Position numbers and translations under genes: made by a program | The notes under the pieces: generated by a model | What the model saw: only the letters and a program-made list of their open reading frames with translations | Database searches by the model: none | Told to the model about the DNA's origin: nothing | NCBI GenBank assembly: GCA_019843655.1 | Contig: JACDQD010000006.1 | Coordinates: 8,486,034-8,550,033, forward strand | Origin: Lethocerus indicus | Taxonomy: Eukaryota > Arthropoda > Insecta > Hemiptera > Belostomatidae | DNA length: 64,000 nucleotides | Reading direction: 5' to 3' | Shown here: positions 43,942 through 56,149 of the stretch, one piece after another | How the letters are laid out: each line of letters begins with the position of its first letter | Numbering within the stretch: the stretch's first letter is position 1

Positions 43942-45919
43942 CATTAATCAATTAGATGGAGTGATTAGCATGCAATAGAGCGGGGCTACCAGTGTTGGCT
44001 TTTGTCACGGTCGCATTGTTGTCTGGAGGAGGGAGCCACAATCTTAATGACGCCTCCGGTTCGATTACGGTGGCTGTTGGGTCCTCTCTCACGCCCCCCA
44101 CTCTCCCCCTCCCCTATATCTCTCTCCCTCTTTCCTATTGTATCTCAGCTGAGAATTAAAACCTTAAGGTAAAAAATAAGCCCCCCCCTCCCGGGAGCCA
44201 CTGGAATTCACCAGGAATTTACCATATAAAAATCTCGATTGAAGTCAAAATTTGTCGTTTATCATTCTACTCGAGCACAGTTTCTAATTACATATTTAGT
44301 TCTTTGATTTATTTTAAAAATACGAATAGTTAAAATTACCGTTAGATACGAGAGCCAATATTTTTCTCGCTTCTCCGGCTGTGTACTCTTGCTCCAGTAT
44401 TTAATGCAAATGAAGTCCCCGGCTTTTTGCTTATTTGTCATTCACGCTATTTTTTAATCTAATTTGAATAGATTTGAAGTCCCAATATTTCTGCAGAAAA
44501 TATAGCCCTATGAAACCAGACTGGACAACACTATCGGCAAAGAAGGGACAAAATATACCATTCGAGTAACAGTACGTTTTGGTTTTGTTTCTTCTAATTT
44601 TAGGAACGTAAAATATATAATGAAATGAACACACTCCGAACATTTCATTGAATGAATCCCAACCACAAAATTGGATGAGCAAGCTTTAGACGTGGCTCTC
44701 GGTGTCCGGTAAATCGTCGGATTCTCTAACAGGCGTTTGAAATCCTTTTGCACGCTCGTCCCCGTTGGCAAGTCGCCCAAATGTTGGCAATTAACAGATT
44801 TATCTTTGAAACGAGCGAATAAATTGTCATTTGCCGGTGGTCGTCGGCCACAGAGAAATCCGATGTTTACACAAATTTCATAGCCCTAATGCCCGTCTCA
44901 AATGGGCGATTACACAGGCGAGGGGTGTCATGCAAGTTCCTCTTTCACGCAGCCATCCCAATTGTAACTGATTTCTTATACCTAAAGCGTGGCGTATCAA
45001 ACCTTCTCCGAAGTAAATACAATTGCAGAATTACAATTTCCAAGTCTTTAAAAGCATTATATATTGGCCCCCTGTGTCTCAAAATATTACGATATACCCA
45101 GACGCCGCGTAACGGTCAAAGCTCAAATTGAAACGGTTTTTAAACGCCTGTTAAAGTGCGGCGGATGTGCAGTCGGCAGTTACAAGGAAAGATTGGAAAT
45201 TTAATGGTTCGGTTATCTAGACCTATAAAGCGTCCTGCCTACCCGGTAGAAACACACATGCAAGCTGTTCTGCTCGTATGGACTACTCTTATCAGGCACA
45301 TGTCATCTATTTCTTGCTCCGTTTGATTGTCGCGGCATTGACAACTAATTATACGATTCATATATCACCGCAGTGCACAAATTTATTAACTAAATTAATC
45401 GTTTAAAATATTTTTCTACTGGAATCAGTAATATATCTATACACTTATGCCACAATCCCGGAATTGAAAAAACAAAAGAGCAAATTGGAAAACAACCCAA
45501 CTAGATTTTCTCAAACAGATCGAAATAAATGCAGAAATTGTCGTAGCCTCCCAGGAGAAAATAATTATAAGGTTATATTTATTTTTCGAGGTTGTCGGAA
45601 TACCGAAAGATGTATTATTTTTCCCCGAATTAGGTTCTGGACATAGAATGAAGGGGTCCTACAGCTTTGATCCGTAGTATAGGAGATATGTTTGAGGGTC
45701 AACACTTTGTACAGAGGAGAATAAAAGATATTCATCGATATTAATAGGATTTGTTTGAAGTTGGAGGGCGCAGGAGCCGGCCCCTGGTAGCTAGCTGGCC
45801 ATGTTGTTACATCACTAGTCCGTCATGGAACGCTGATTTTTTTGATTGTTGGTTGCGGGATGGTGGGAGGAGGCAGCGCCAAGCAGTCTGCTCTTTCTCT
45901 CTCCCTCCCTCCATCCCTC

Positions 45920-45940
45920 CTCTCTCTCTCTCTCTCTCTC
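45920..45940. repeat. (TC)n microsatellite in CT-rich tract
   Basis: About 10 TC units, within a wider pyrimidine-rich tract (45891-45955). Confidence 0.9.
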
Positions 45941-48874
45941 ACTCCCTTTCTCCCCGTCTGCATGGAGGTGTTCGTGAATATATGTGTGTGTGATAGAGAA
46001 AAATGCCGCATGTTGGATGGAAAAATATATACCGTTATATTACTCTTTTTATATCGTTTGGTGACAATGATGTCTCCCCCAAATTGCCCGTTGGCCCCAC
46101 GCCGGACTCAGCCACCAGCGACGCCTCGATCTTGCTTTTGCCCATAGAATGTAGTTACTATGGAGTTGCTTTATGGATCCTCAAGTTTATTATATGGTTA
46201 CTATATCTGCCCTACTGTTTACGGTTATTATTTTAGTAGAGTATGGTAGGTATGATAATTCTTGTGATTTCTGCCTCAGGCAGAAGTCTGTTTTCTTTAA
46301 CACAACTATAATGCAACAATATAGGATTAATACCTCGAGGAATATAATGAAACGATATGAGGAATATAATGGAATGGGAAATCGCTAGTTCGTTCAAAGT
46401 CGATAGTTGCCAGCGGGAGCTGTCTCTGAGCGGGTGTTTCGCAAGAAGAGTTTCCATGGAGGTGGAAAAGCCGGCCAGTCATTTCCACTTTCCCCGGGGA
46501 GGCCGAGACAGGGCCTGTTGCACAACTGTTGGCGCGGAGATCTGCTGAAACCCCCCTTTCGAAACGGATCGGACTCTCCTGATGAAAAGCCGTTGCTACA
46601 CAGCCGGCGGCCGGGCACAAAAAACAACTGTAAGCGGGTCGCGTTCCTAGAAATACAGCCACAAGAACTATTCTATTCTTGCGGCCGAACCATCGCTGAG
46701 TCACCGCTGGTCATCATATATCGGTTTAAACGCTCCACTTAAGATACTCGAAGAACGTTAACAGGAAATAATCGACAAAATACTCTTCGTTTAGTTCTAT
46801 TAGCATAATTAAGAATAGGCCAAATATAGGACCGATGCCCTTTTTACAAAGTGGAGCACACATACCTAATACCATAAACAGAATTGAACAGCGGACATAG
46901 GCTAAAGCCTCAGAATCTCTAACCAGAACAGAAAGAATAAAAAAAATAAAGACACTTCTTTGGTCGGAACTTGCAGGCTCAACAGAATACGTGGCGTGAG
47001 CTTTTCTGAAGGCTTTAAGCTTTTAATCGCCGTCCTCCAGAAAGAATTAAATCTGTCATTTCTAAGTACTGAACCGCGCTATAGCGACACAAGATGGGGC
47101 CACCCAATTAAAACCGGAAACCAACCGGGGACACGGCGATGGTGCCAACTTTGCGGGGTCGAAATTCCCATTGGTCGGAGGGGGCCGTAAATCAGGGTCC
47201 GGCGGTCGTGCGCCCCCGAAAATGCGAGGGTGCGACACTTATACTGTCACCTTCCCAACAAGACTCACCGTGGGGGGGGGCGTGTGTGTAGGCGACCGCT
47301 CGGTTTTACGAGCCGGGGGAAATCGGGCCCGTCTCAGCTCCTCCTTTCAGCGACTCCTTGTTTCTTTCATAATTGTCCGGGAGGAAGGGGAAGGATGTCC
47401 CGAACAATGCTGAACGGGAGCACTCCCCCGCCACCCAACAATACACAAGTACCAGTGCCCAAACTTTACGCCACCCAGAACTAATGAATTTGGTCGTGCA
47501 TATATTTCCCGTCCGGACATGAGCCCGCTACCGTCAATTCCAGGCAATAAATCTCAATAAGAGCCGGCCGTCGATAGCTCTTTTGTCCACTGGCAGGCAG
47601 AAATAATTTTAACGCCAAATATTGATATATAGAAAGAGCGAAGAAACAATCATTTAATTATTACCTTTTTTTTAATGCGCTATACTAATTTAACCTTTTT
47701 TCGAGTTGAAATTTAAGATCTGTCGGTAAATTAGAGAGACTCTTACGAAACAATGCTCCAAGCAAATCAACTATAAATACTATTCAATGACTAGTTCTTC
47801 AAACTAAACTTAAATTTCCTGATGAGTTTCCAACCGTCCAATACATAAGTTCCTCATTCGAAAACTTAGAGAATCCCGGTCACTTAAGTTCCCTTATAGA
47901 TCACTAAAATCCCTCTATTCGCGACCGCCGAAGCTCTCCAAGGGTTTTGTGTTCGAATAAGTCCGCCGTTAATCCTACGAAAGAAAACATTAGCATCTAC
48001 TGCACCTTCAAAGGTGTTTTACTTTATTAATAACAATGTAGACCTCGTATTATTTATTTTTTAGTCATTTTTTCATAAAATTATAACGTTTATTTTTCAG
48101 GCAGAATACACAAACAGTAAAGGCATTCGCACATACGATTTCTGACCCCGCGATGGGTATATTTAGAGCGGGGGAGTGTTCGGAGGAATCCGTGGAATCG
48201 TTCTAAACGGGGACATGACTGGGCCGGAGAGCGCTTCACGCTCATTATCTCTTGGCAGATAGCGCACTGCATACGTCAACGAGCGGCCTTTTTAATTCTG
48301 AAAAAAAAAATCATCCGGGGGAACTTATTAAGAATGATGGGAATAAAGAACGCACAATTGACCCGTAAAGGGTAACGCCGAGCACAAAGGAGGACTTTGT
48401 TGGGCACGAAAGAAATACTGTTGTAATAGACCGAACGGCGGGGTCTAGAACCCCAGTAGCTCCACCAGTGCCAATAAATCAAGATATACCAGATACAACG
48501 CTTTTCTCTCCCACCCGTACGAATTGGTTCTACTGTCAGTGGAAATGTAGAAATGCGGGAAATACAAAACGCGTGCGAACCATCAGTCAGTCCAGCTTTT
48601 CATTTGTCACTCCCAGTTGACATGTACACTAGGAGGGGGCGACCATTACCTACGGGTGAAACTAATTCAGGGGTGAGTTTGTCCCAACAGCTCGACTTGG
48701 AAATTAAAACTGGCTTCTTTCAATTGTTATTAAATCCGTGTTGCAATAAACAAATCTAAAAACTACGAATTCCACGCATAAAAATACGGCCGTTTTAATT
48801 TGTCCCCAGTTTTTCAATTTTTCCACAGTTTTTTGGAGAACGTCATGCAATCGGCGGTATGGCAAAACAGTAAG
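45941..48874. other. Gene-free region
   Basis: GC-rich patches occur at 46400-46700 and 47080-47580. Open frames up to 125 codons on either strand across 46.3-46.7 kb are mutually overlapping and lack domains. The rest is AT-rich. Nothing else is supported. Confidence 0.5.
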
Positions 48875-49048
48875 ATGCGTATTATGCCTAATAATATAGT
48901 ACTACGGTTAAAACGTACTTTACACGGGTATTGCAACGTGTCTGTGGTACGGTATAATCGCATTGTGTTTTCAAATGAAAAAAATTTTTTTACGATCGAA
49001 TCCACCGTGTACCTACAAAGTTACAGAATGTCGTTACACAGCAAGTGA
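48875..49048 (+). pseudogene. Probable decayed mariner-like transposase fragment
   Basis: The frame starting at 48875 encodes about 57 residues ending at a TGA (49046-49048). Its core, RIVFSNEKNFFTIE followed by a Q and an R about 8 and 11 residues later, resembles the block around the second catalytic Asp of Tc1/mariner-superfamily transposases, where the usual pattern is FSDEK/FTDEK-x-F-TIE or TVE. Here the catalytic Asp is replaced by Asn. The upstream part of the frame (RLKRTLHGY) is consistent with the segment before this block but is much less clear. Neither the helix-turn-helix part nor the third catalytic residue was found, and I did not locate terminal inverted repeats. It is an inactive remnant if the call is right. 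Chance resemblance is possible given the short match. Confidence 0.4.
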
Positions 49049-51329
49049 TCATTCGAAATTAACTCCAGGGGGAATGGAAGGAAGGGGTGGCGCTTCCGCG
49101 AGAGCATGACTCTGGGACCCACCTTTCAACTCAGGATAGCGCCCCCTCGATCTTCTGGGAAGTCAGTCGGGGCTGGCAGGCGGATTGGAGAAAGTAAAAA
49201 TATTCCTTTCAGCCGGTAAAAGATTCGGGAACGGCCATTTGCCAAAATTAAGAGACAATCGCGAAACCCCCAGCGCCGGTGGCAATTTTGACGGGAGAGA
49301 GCCGGCCGACGCCCGGTGAAAATTGCACGGGAAATAGGAAAACTCCCGCATTCGGCATTGTGCTATTTAAACTGTTGCTTTACGTACAGACTAGGCTCCT
49401 TTTTCCCCAAGTGGAAAAACTGCCGGTTGCGACTTCCTCCTGGCCCGCGTAACTTCTGCTTGTCTTCCGCAACCGCGTCTAAAAAAAGTGAAACGTTACT
49501 GTCAAATCTGTACGTTATGCAGAATATCCTTGACATCTTCATCCCTTCCGCATTACAACTGCTACTAATCCAGTTTACATGGTCTAGCCCCAGACCGAAC
49601 GACGGAATTGAGACCTATAGTTTATAGGTATATACATCGAGATATCGCGTGTATATTCCTCAAATATTTCTCCATATCGCTGACATTATTTTCTGCCTAT
49701 GGCATTTGACTATGATAATATTTCTTTTTTTTATATTTCCACTATCCTTCTCCATAACTCACGTACGTCCCCCTCCGGCATTCCCGTGCATCATCCTGAC
49801 TAATATGCGTACTTTTAGTCTTAACTTTTAATATTAAAAAATTTAATACCTGAAGGTTTAAGAGATTGCAGGAGTGCCGGCAAATAACCACTTCTGGTTG
49901 ACTTACATCGTTCGGCGTTAGGTAAAACTGTGTGTTGTAAAAGGTGTGTTGGATAACACCCTTTCCGAATTTCTCGGTGGTCCACCGGAGTAAAACAAAG
50001 CCGCGTTACACCGTGACAATTATCCGACGGTCCGGATTAAATTTTCCTTCTTTTTTTTTTCCTAATTTTATCCGCCGGTCTCGTGAAAAGCGGCGCCGGC
50101 CCGAAGGGGTTTTCCGCCTCTCCCATATCATGGATTTGCACCGCTTGAACAGTCTCTACGCTCTGCCCTCCCCGGCCGGCATTTCCCACCTCCCCTCGTC
50201 CACATCTCTTAGAGAGCAGACCGGTAAAAAATTAAAACTAATTTATCGCCCTTTCAAACGTGTGAACCCCCCCTCCTCCCCGAGATTATGCCGCTCGTCG
50301 GAATCGATTAATGACCTCATCGCAGTATGAACAAATTACCGTTTTTTTTTCTTAAAACAAGCTCACTATAAACCTTGGGCATGATCCTAACCTTGCCAAA
50401 ACATTTCCAAGTCTGTCGTATCGTCGGCTGTCTCAATTGTTCGAAACTCTTATTTCTAGCCCTACGATATTTGAAAAAACATTTTTATATTTTAAATATG
50501 CACTCCATATTTGTTATAAAACTTCGGTATGAAAACAAGCCTTTCAATGATTATATACCGTAATATTTGTTACGTACATTATACTGACAGGGCAAACTTC
50601 GGCCTACTATTTTCTTAGTTTTCTAAACAACCAGATTTTGACATAATTAACCCCATAAGTAACTAAATATAAAATAGAAACGGTAAATATTCACAAACAG
50701 GTATGCATAATTCAATTATTCCCATAGTTCCTTATACATATTCAAATTCACCTACTTTCTCCTTTCATGTTATCTGAACGATAATATGAAATGTACGTGT
50801 TATCTTCTAATGAGCATACTGGGGTTTATGAGCAGCTCTCGTTTAATTATTTGAAATTTATAATAGAAGGAGAATTCGATCCTCCACCGAATTCCAATTA
50901 TAAATTTCAACTGGTTCCAGTTATTTATACATCATAAGTAATACGCGTATAAATATTTAAGCACCGTTATATTTGCATTCGGATAGTTTTATAACAATAA
51001 ACTTTCTTGCTGGTCCGCTGGGATAGTAGCTGAATAATAGGAAGTAATAATGTAGAAGAAGGCTACCAGTATTTTATGTCATACATTCTGGGTGCGATGT
51101 CCTCCCTCCTATTCTTGTCTTCGTGACCTTTTTTTCTAGCAAGGAGTTTTCAAGCGACCCCCGCTTTTCTGAGGTAGAGGATTGTTAGAGTGGGCCCCGT
51201 ACGGGCATAAAAGTATTATTAGACATGATCGGTAGAGCGTTGTACCTACAGAGGGACGTTATAAAATATGGTGGTTCCATTTATGGAGCAATAAAATACT
51301 GCGGAGCAGGCATTCCAGTAGGTGGGTAG
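49049..51329. other. Gene-free region upstream of the Pax gene
   Basis: GC-rich patches occur at 49070-49330 and 50080-50300. The rest is AT-rich, particularly 50340-51060. No gene or repeat is supported. Confidence 0.5.
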
Positions 51330-51719
51330 GGATGTGAGGCAATGGTGGGGGGGGGGAGGAGGGCGATCAGTAGGGGGACCAATGGGAGGGCGCCCAGCTG
51401 GCTCCTGGTTGCCGATTGGTGGGACCGGCCGAGGGCCCAGCCCGGGATAGATGAGGCGACGGAACCTGAGTTCTGGCTTCAGTCGGTCACGGGTCGCTGT
51501 CCTCGCAGTGTCTTCGACAGGACGAGTCCTCCAGTCGCCACGCCGAGAGAAGACTCCGCTCCTTCCGCCGGAAGAGTACGCCCGCCCGTTCAAAAAGTTC
51601 GACCGCCGCAGAGGGTGACCGATAAGGGGAGATAGATAGAGGCGCGCGCAGCAGTTCAAAACCCGTGAGTGACTCTCGTTGAACGCGGGAGAAGCCACGA
51701 CAGAAGACATCGAGAGAAG
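51330..51719 (+). promoter_or_regulatory. GC-rich 5' flank / probable promoter and 5' UTR of the Pax3/7 gene
   Basis: A 390-bp GC-rich, CpG-containing block directly precedes the start codon. An in-frame TGA at 51666-51668 lies upstream of the ATG, so the coding region does not extend further 5' in this exon. A match to the arthropod initiator TTCAGTC occurs at 51478-51484 (A at 51481), but I see neither a TATA box nor a downstream promoter element at the expected spacing, so the transcription start is undetermined. Long open frames on both strands here are composition artefacts. Confidence 0.4.
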
Positions 51720-51777
51720 ATGACAGTAACCAATTTCGGAATGATGCGGCCCTGCTTCACTGGATATCCGTTCCAAG
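51720..51777 (+). CDS. Pax3/7: Pax3/7 paired-box gene, coding exon 1
   Basis: This exon encodes residues 1-19 and the first base of Gly20. The start ATG has a favourable A at -3 and an in-frame stop 51 bases upstream. The peptide ends CFTGYPFQ|G, which matches the [15 protein letters not shown] junction typical of arthropod gooseberry/pairberry proteins. It holds no open frame long enough to stand out alone. The donor is CAAG|GTGAGC (GT at 51778), phase 1, and it joins exactly to exon 2 to restore G-Q-G-R-V-N-Q. Two further Mets (residues 8 and 9) are possible alternative starts. The product is a nuclear DNA-binding transcription factor; in insects this family acts in segmentation, the CNS and the epidermis. 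Confidence 0.88.
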
Positions 51778-52332
51778 GTGAGCATTGACTCCGCACTACT
51801 TTCCATCGCTTTGTCCCATTCGAAATTCGACGATATTAACGCTCAAAATTACGAAGGTAGTGAAAAAATTTATAATAAATTTGTCGCGAGAATTTACCAA
51901 AATAGCTTAATTTAAAGTACCGTGCAAAGATTAAAACGGTAAACAATTACGTTCTTCTAAAGTTAGTCAGTGTTGAAATCTCTTAATGCACCAACATATT
52001 TGTGAAATGTATTTGTATGTCCAAGAAATCACACTGGAGAGTAACGTTTTTCTATACTAAACAGTTAGTTTCGTGACGTTTAAAATAGTTACGCATTAAA
52101 TAAGATAAAAAATTATATTCCCCCTTTACAATTGGTTTAAAATATTTAAGATGTCGTTGCGAACTGTAATAGTTATAAATGTATTACATCGGCTAATTAT
52201 ACTTCTACTATAAATCCAGTTTCTTACACTGAAGATAATCAATTGATACAACTGTAGGACCCAAACGTGTGCAATTTAGGTAACTGTGCATCAGGCGCCC
52301 CTATAGGGTAATTAGCGACACACACCTACATT

Positions 52333-52353
52333 GATTAATTACCGATTAATTAC
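52333..52353. promoter_or_regulatory. Tandem GATTAATTACC repeat with homeodomain cores
   Basis: Two GATTAATTAC copies start 11 bp apart (52333 and 52344), each carrying overlapping TAAT and ATTA cores on both strands. Homeodomain proteins, including paired-class ones, bind TAAT. A one-helical-turn spacing would place two proteins on the same face. Function is inference. Confidence 0.3.
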
Positions 52354-54740
52354 AGAGTTTGAGATAAATATTCAAAACTCCACTGCATGAATATTAACTT
52401 ACTTCTGTGCTTCCTTCGTTCTGCAAAGTAATTAAAACAGCGATACCGATGTTAGAATTTTTTCCCGTGTAATTTTCTGTCTTACAGCGTTAAAAATATT
52501 AACTGTTCCGATGTTTTTCGGTTAGAGCAGACAGTAAATTATAGTGTTTCTACGATTCGCCTCCTCCCGAATTGCCGCTTCGTTAAACCTAACTATATTT
52601 TTTTGGAGTCTGGCAAGGCGGCCCCGTATAAGAATGAATTAACATTAATTGTAAACCCCGCACCCGATGTAATTTGGCTCAGTTATAGATATTAAATTAC
52701 GGCGAATTTTCGCTTAGATTTGTGCCAAGTTAACGCCGGCTTTAAGAGACAGAATACTGTCTGGGTTGTCGTTCGGGGCGAGGGACCACACCGGTTATAT
52801 GTTTATAACCTGAACGAAACCTGCGGCCGGTTTAATTGCTGCAAGCTATCATAGAAACGTTTACTTTTTATTCTCACTTCTTCTGCGCGCAATTAAAAAT
52901 AACCGCCTTACCCGCCTGGAAAAATTCCATTATCTCTCATATCGGACCGGTACAGCTTTCTTTGCGTCTCACTTGCCCGTATCCGGTTTCGCTCATCGAA
53001 CCCGCTTTTAATTAAATCGATTCCAGAATACGCGAAACCGTGGAAAAAAATATGGGGCGGAACTGCGGATTATATTATATGCAAAAGTCGGTTTTTCAAT
53101 TCACTCACGCGGCTACCGCGGTTGCTTTCAATTTGCATATTCATGATACGGCGGAGAACAAATAGCTTTATTAATGAAAGCGCCGCGATCACCGTATTTT
53201 ACTCGCTCAGAATTTTGTCCCCGTCGAATATTTTGATTGTGTTACGGTCAAATGGCGGCGTTTTAGATTTTTTCTTCTTAAACGCGCAAAGGAGACGATT
53301 AGGATTATAGCAGTTTTATATTTCTGTCAGCCAAAGATATTCTGTTTCCCTTAAACTATTAATAATCTAACCTAAGGGTAAAATCATCCAGTCATGAAAA
53401 TAACCCATTTTTCTTTCCCAACGAAATAGCGTGGTGGTTTTATTCCAAGTATTCCATTTCCCAAAAGAATGACTGAAGTGTATTTATTTTACTTTTATAA
53501 TTAAATCATCAAATGATCCGGCCTATAATTTTCCGGCTAACCGAATATTTCAGAGTATAATCGGTATATTTTGCCGTTATTTTGCATACCTGAGGTTAAT
53601 TCTGTAAACATATCTTTAAATGTTGGCCTTTCAGATTGATCCGAGGCTAAAATAAGAAACATTTTTCTTTTGAATTATTTAACTACTACAAGAATAGCGG
53701 CCATACATTCTTGTCGCCCGTTTGATCTAAGAAGAGATATTTATGTTATCTCTATAGGCATAGTCGAAATTGCCTTTATACTTGATAGTTGAAAATTAAG
53801 GATTGATTAAGGAATTGAAACCGTGTAGTAGGTAGTTGAAACTGTGTTAAATCAATTGAAAATTAACACTGGAAAATTAACTCCGGTAATTACCCGTTAG
53901 GTCCAATTTCTCAATTCGGAATATTCATTAGGCCCTTGAGGGATTTCCCTTCACGTTCTTTACATTTTGCTTTCGGCGGTGCGGCTAATTGGAGCCCACA
54001 GATGCTGGCGCCACTAAACACTCCCGCTATGTAACTCGCTTCCGTTTTTTTACTGTTGATTCCATTCCAAATGACTCATTTTACTGGGCGTCTATTTGAA
54101 ACCGAAATCGGACCGCGTTAAACCGTAGGACAATGTATCTAATAGTGGCCGCGAGATCTGTACAACACATGTTCGGCTAGCATCTCACTATTTCTTCAGC
54201 ATTAATTTACCAATCAGCAATATAGAAAGTATGTGCTCCATTTCATTGTACGATTTTTTTACACATGATTATCGATTACGGTCCTAAACTGTTACACTAA
54301 AATGGTAATAATTATTTTATTATTTCTTTTAAAATTTGAAGGCTATAATAAAATACGTTTTACGTTTTAATTTAATTATAATTTCCTGCGAAAAGTAGAA
54401 AATTATTCTTTATTTAAAACCACTCATATTTTTCTTCTTTCACAAAGTATAGCGATTTAATTTCACGAAATATTTTTTTTAGAAGTGAAATAATTTGTTA
54501 AGTTATAGTCCACAGGTGATATATCAAAAAATATATCAAAAGTTTAAAACAGTAATTTTGCAATAGCGCTGAGTTGAGATAATAACGATAAAGACAGTGA
54601 ATAAAATTTAGTAGTTACAAAAAACAAAAACGTAACAACATTTTACTGCAAATTGATACAAAAGAATTAAAATTGCAAGCGGAAAAGGTAAATCAGAATG
54701 GTTTCTTTGATGTTTTCGAGTTCGGTATCTCCGATTGGTT

Positions 54741-54762
54741 CTTAATAATTCCTTAATAATTC
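54741..54762. repeat. Tandem 11-bp repeat CTTAATAATTC
   Basis: Two perfect head-to-tail copies in the AT-rich part of intron 1. Confidence 0.8.
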
Positions 54763-55845
54763 TTTTCTGTGCTTTCAAAACTATTTTAGAACGAATTTTA
54801 AACTGCGCGGACTGTTGTCCGGCATACTAACTGGGGCCTGTTGACGTTCACGGTCTAATATGCTGCGCGCGTCCAACTGGGGTTGGGACTTATTTTAAGT
54901 CATCCGCCGCTACCACCAGCCGGCTGGTTATAAGTAAGAGGGTTCATACAATGGAACACGGACAAAAAGGGAATATTTCAGAATATTAAAATGCTAAAAT
55001 GTATTTGTGAAAGAATATTTGAAAAACCGATACCGAACCAGCGAAGATAAGTTGTAAGGAGGCCAGGTAATTCTCCTGGACAGAGATAAGGTATAGCGGT
55101 TACCTACCGGCTCCTGCTGAGCAATATAACCGGGTTCAACGAGTAGGCGAAGAAAAGTAAAACCGAAATTAAATAAACACCTCGTAAAAGATTCAGTATC
55201 CAACATTTTGACGCGGTCCCTCAACAGCGCTTGTTAAAGCCGATAAACTATAAACCTGTGTTTAACATTGCCTTTGGCATATTGACCTCGGATCATTTAC
55301 AGTTTCCAATTTAAGCGGCAATCCTATTAGTCCATTATTTAATCTAATATTACGTTTATAATGATATAGCAGTTACATTGTGCGGATTGAGATAGCGGAG
55401 GGGTCGGCAAACCGTCGCTCGCGGGAACATTTTTCTGAAATATACGATTATGTTAGTTGAAAATCTTCCTACTAAATTTTAATGTTTTTTTTTTTAAAAT
55501 AATCAAATTAACGTATTAAAAATGTTCATTCTATCTTTCTTATTTCCATATTTGAAGAGTAGTTTGGGTCGGGGAGTGTGCCGACACCTAGTAACTTTAT
55601 TTTAAGTTGGTATTACAATACACTTTTTAAGCGTGTTCTAAAAAAATGGTTTCAAATTTATAATTTAAAATTATATAAATATAAGACACAATTCCTTTGC
55701 GATAGGAAACAACAGTATTTTTGAAATAATTTGTCCTCACGAAGTTAATTAATATTGACCTCTGATCTTCACCTTTTATTGGTGTCCATTTGCATCGTAT
55801 TTGCCAATCCGTGTAAATAACTTGTCTCAGACGTTTGTTCAACAG

Positions 55846-56149
55846 GCCAGGGGCGGGTGAACCAGCTCGGCGGAGTGTTCATCAACGGCAGGCCGCTCCC
55901 GAACCACATCCGGCTGAAGATCGTGGAGATGGCCGCGGCCGGCGTGAGGCCGTGCGTCATCTCCAGACAGCTGAGGGTCTCCCACGGCTGCGTCTCCAAG
56001 ATACTGAACAGGTACCAGGAGACGGGCAGCATCAGACCGGGCGTCATCGGCGGAAGCAAGCCCAGGGTGGCGACGCCGGACGTCGAGAGACGCATCGAGG
56101 AGTACAAAGGGGAGAACCCGGGAATATTCAGCTGGGAAATAAGGGACAG
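55846..56149 (+). CDS. Pax3/7: Pax3/7 paired-box gene, coding exon 2 (most of the paired domain)
   Basis: This exon encodes the last two bases of Gly20, residues 21-120 and two bases of Arg121. It holds the paired-domain N-terminal beta hairpin and PAI helix-turn-helix ([19 protein letters not shown], then [20 protein letters not shown]), the linker [18 protein letters not shown], and the start of the C-terminal RED subdomain ([10 protein letters not shown], then [11 protein letters not shown]). [22 protein letters not shown] and EEYKxENPG(I/M)FSWEIRD are Pax3/7-type; Pax2/5/8, Pax6 and Pax1/9 differ at these positions. The acceptor is ttcaacag|GC and the donor is ACAG|GTGAGC (phase 2); reading through the donor meets a TGA at once. 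The codons are strongly GC-ending, in contrast to the flanking introns. No paired-domain residue appears lost. Confidence 0.97.

Larger units (their letters stand above)
34634..45919. other. Gene-free region
   Basis: No gene is supported over 11 kb. GC-rich patches occur at about 35150-35530, 36160-36480, 36740-36960, 39560-39780, 39890-40010, 40500-40960, 42630-43340 and 43780-44210. AT-rich intervals (35700-36060, 36970-37620, 38180-38530, 39110-39470, 40060-40440, 41720-42000, 44210-44660, 45320-45760) hold nothing recognised. Sox-type octamers lie at 36290, 39672 and 40838. The 110-codon frame 42201-42533 is unbroken but lacks any recognisable domain. Confidence 0.5.
51778..55845 (+). other. 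Intron 1 of the Pax3/7 gene
   Basis: A 4,068-nt phase-1 intron with donor GTGAGC and acceptor gtttgttcaacag. GC-richer DNA at 52560-53310 contrasts with very AT-rich stretches (54230-54780). It holds an 11-bp tandem repeat of homeodomain-type cores (52333-52353) and a tandem 11-mer at 54741. No nested gene was found; the small open frames are chance. Confidence 0.8.

Noticed and set aside
44050..44085. GGTTCGATT, resembling a tRNA B-box
   Set aside because: No matching A-box, cloverleaf arms or acceptor pairing around it.
45205..45235. Possible miR-9-like string (GGTTATCTAG)
   Set aside because: Only a partial match to the mature sequence, and no complementary arm forms a precursor hairpin nearby.
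46327..46742. 111-125 codon frames on both strands
   Set aside because: Mutually antisense in GC-rich DNA; no domain.
51246..51806. 186-codon open frame on the minus strand overlapping Pax exon 1
   Set aside because: It is antisense to a confirmed exon in GC-rich DNA, where stop codons are rare. It has a low-complexity Pro-rich segment and no domain.
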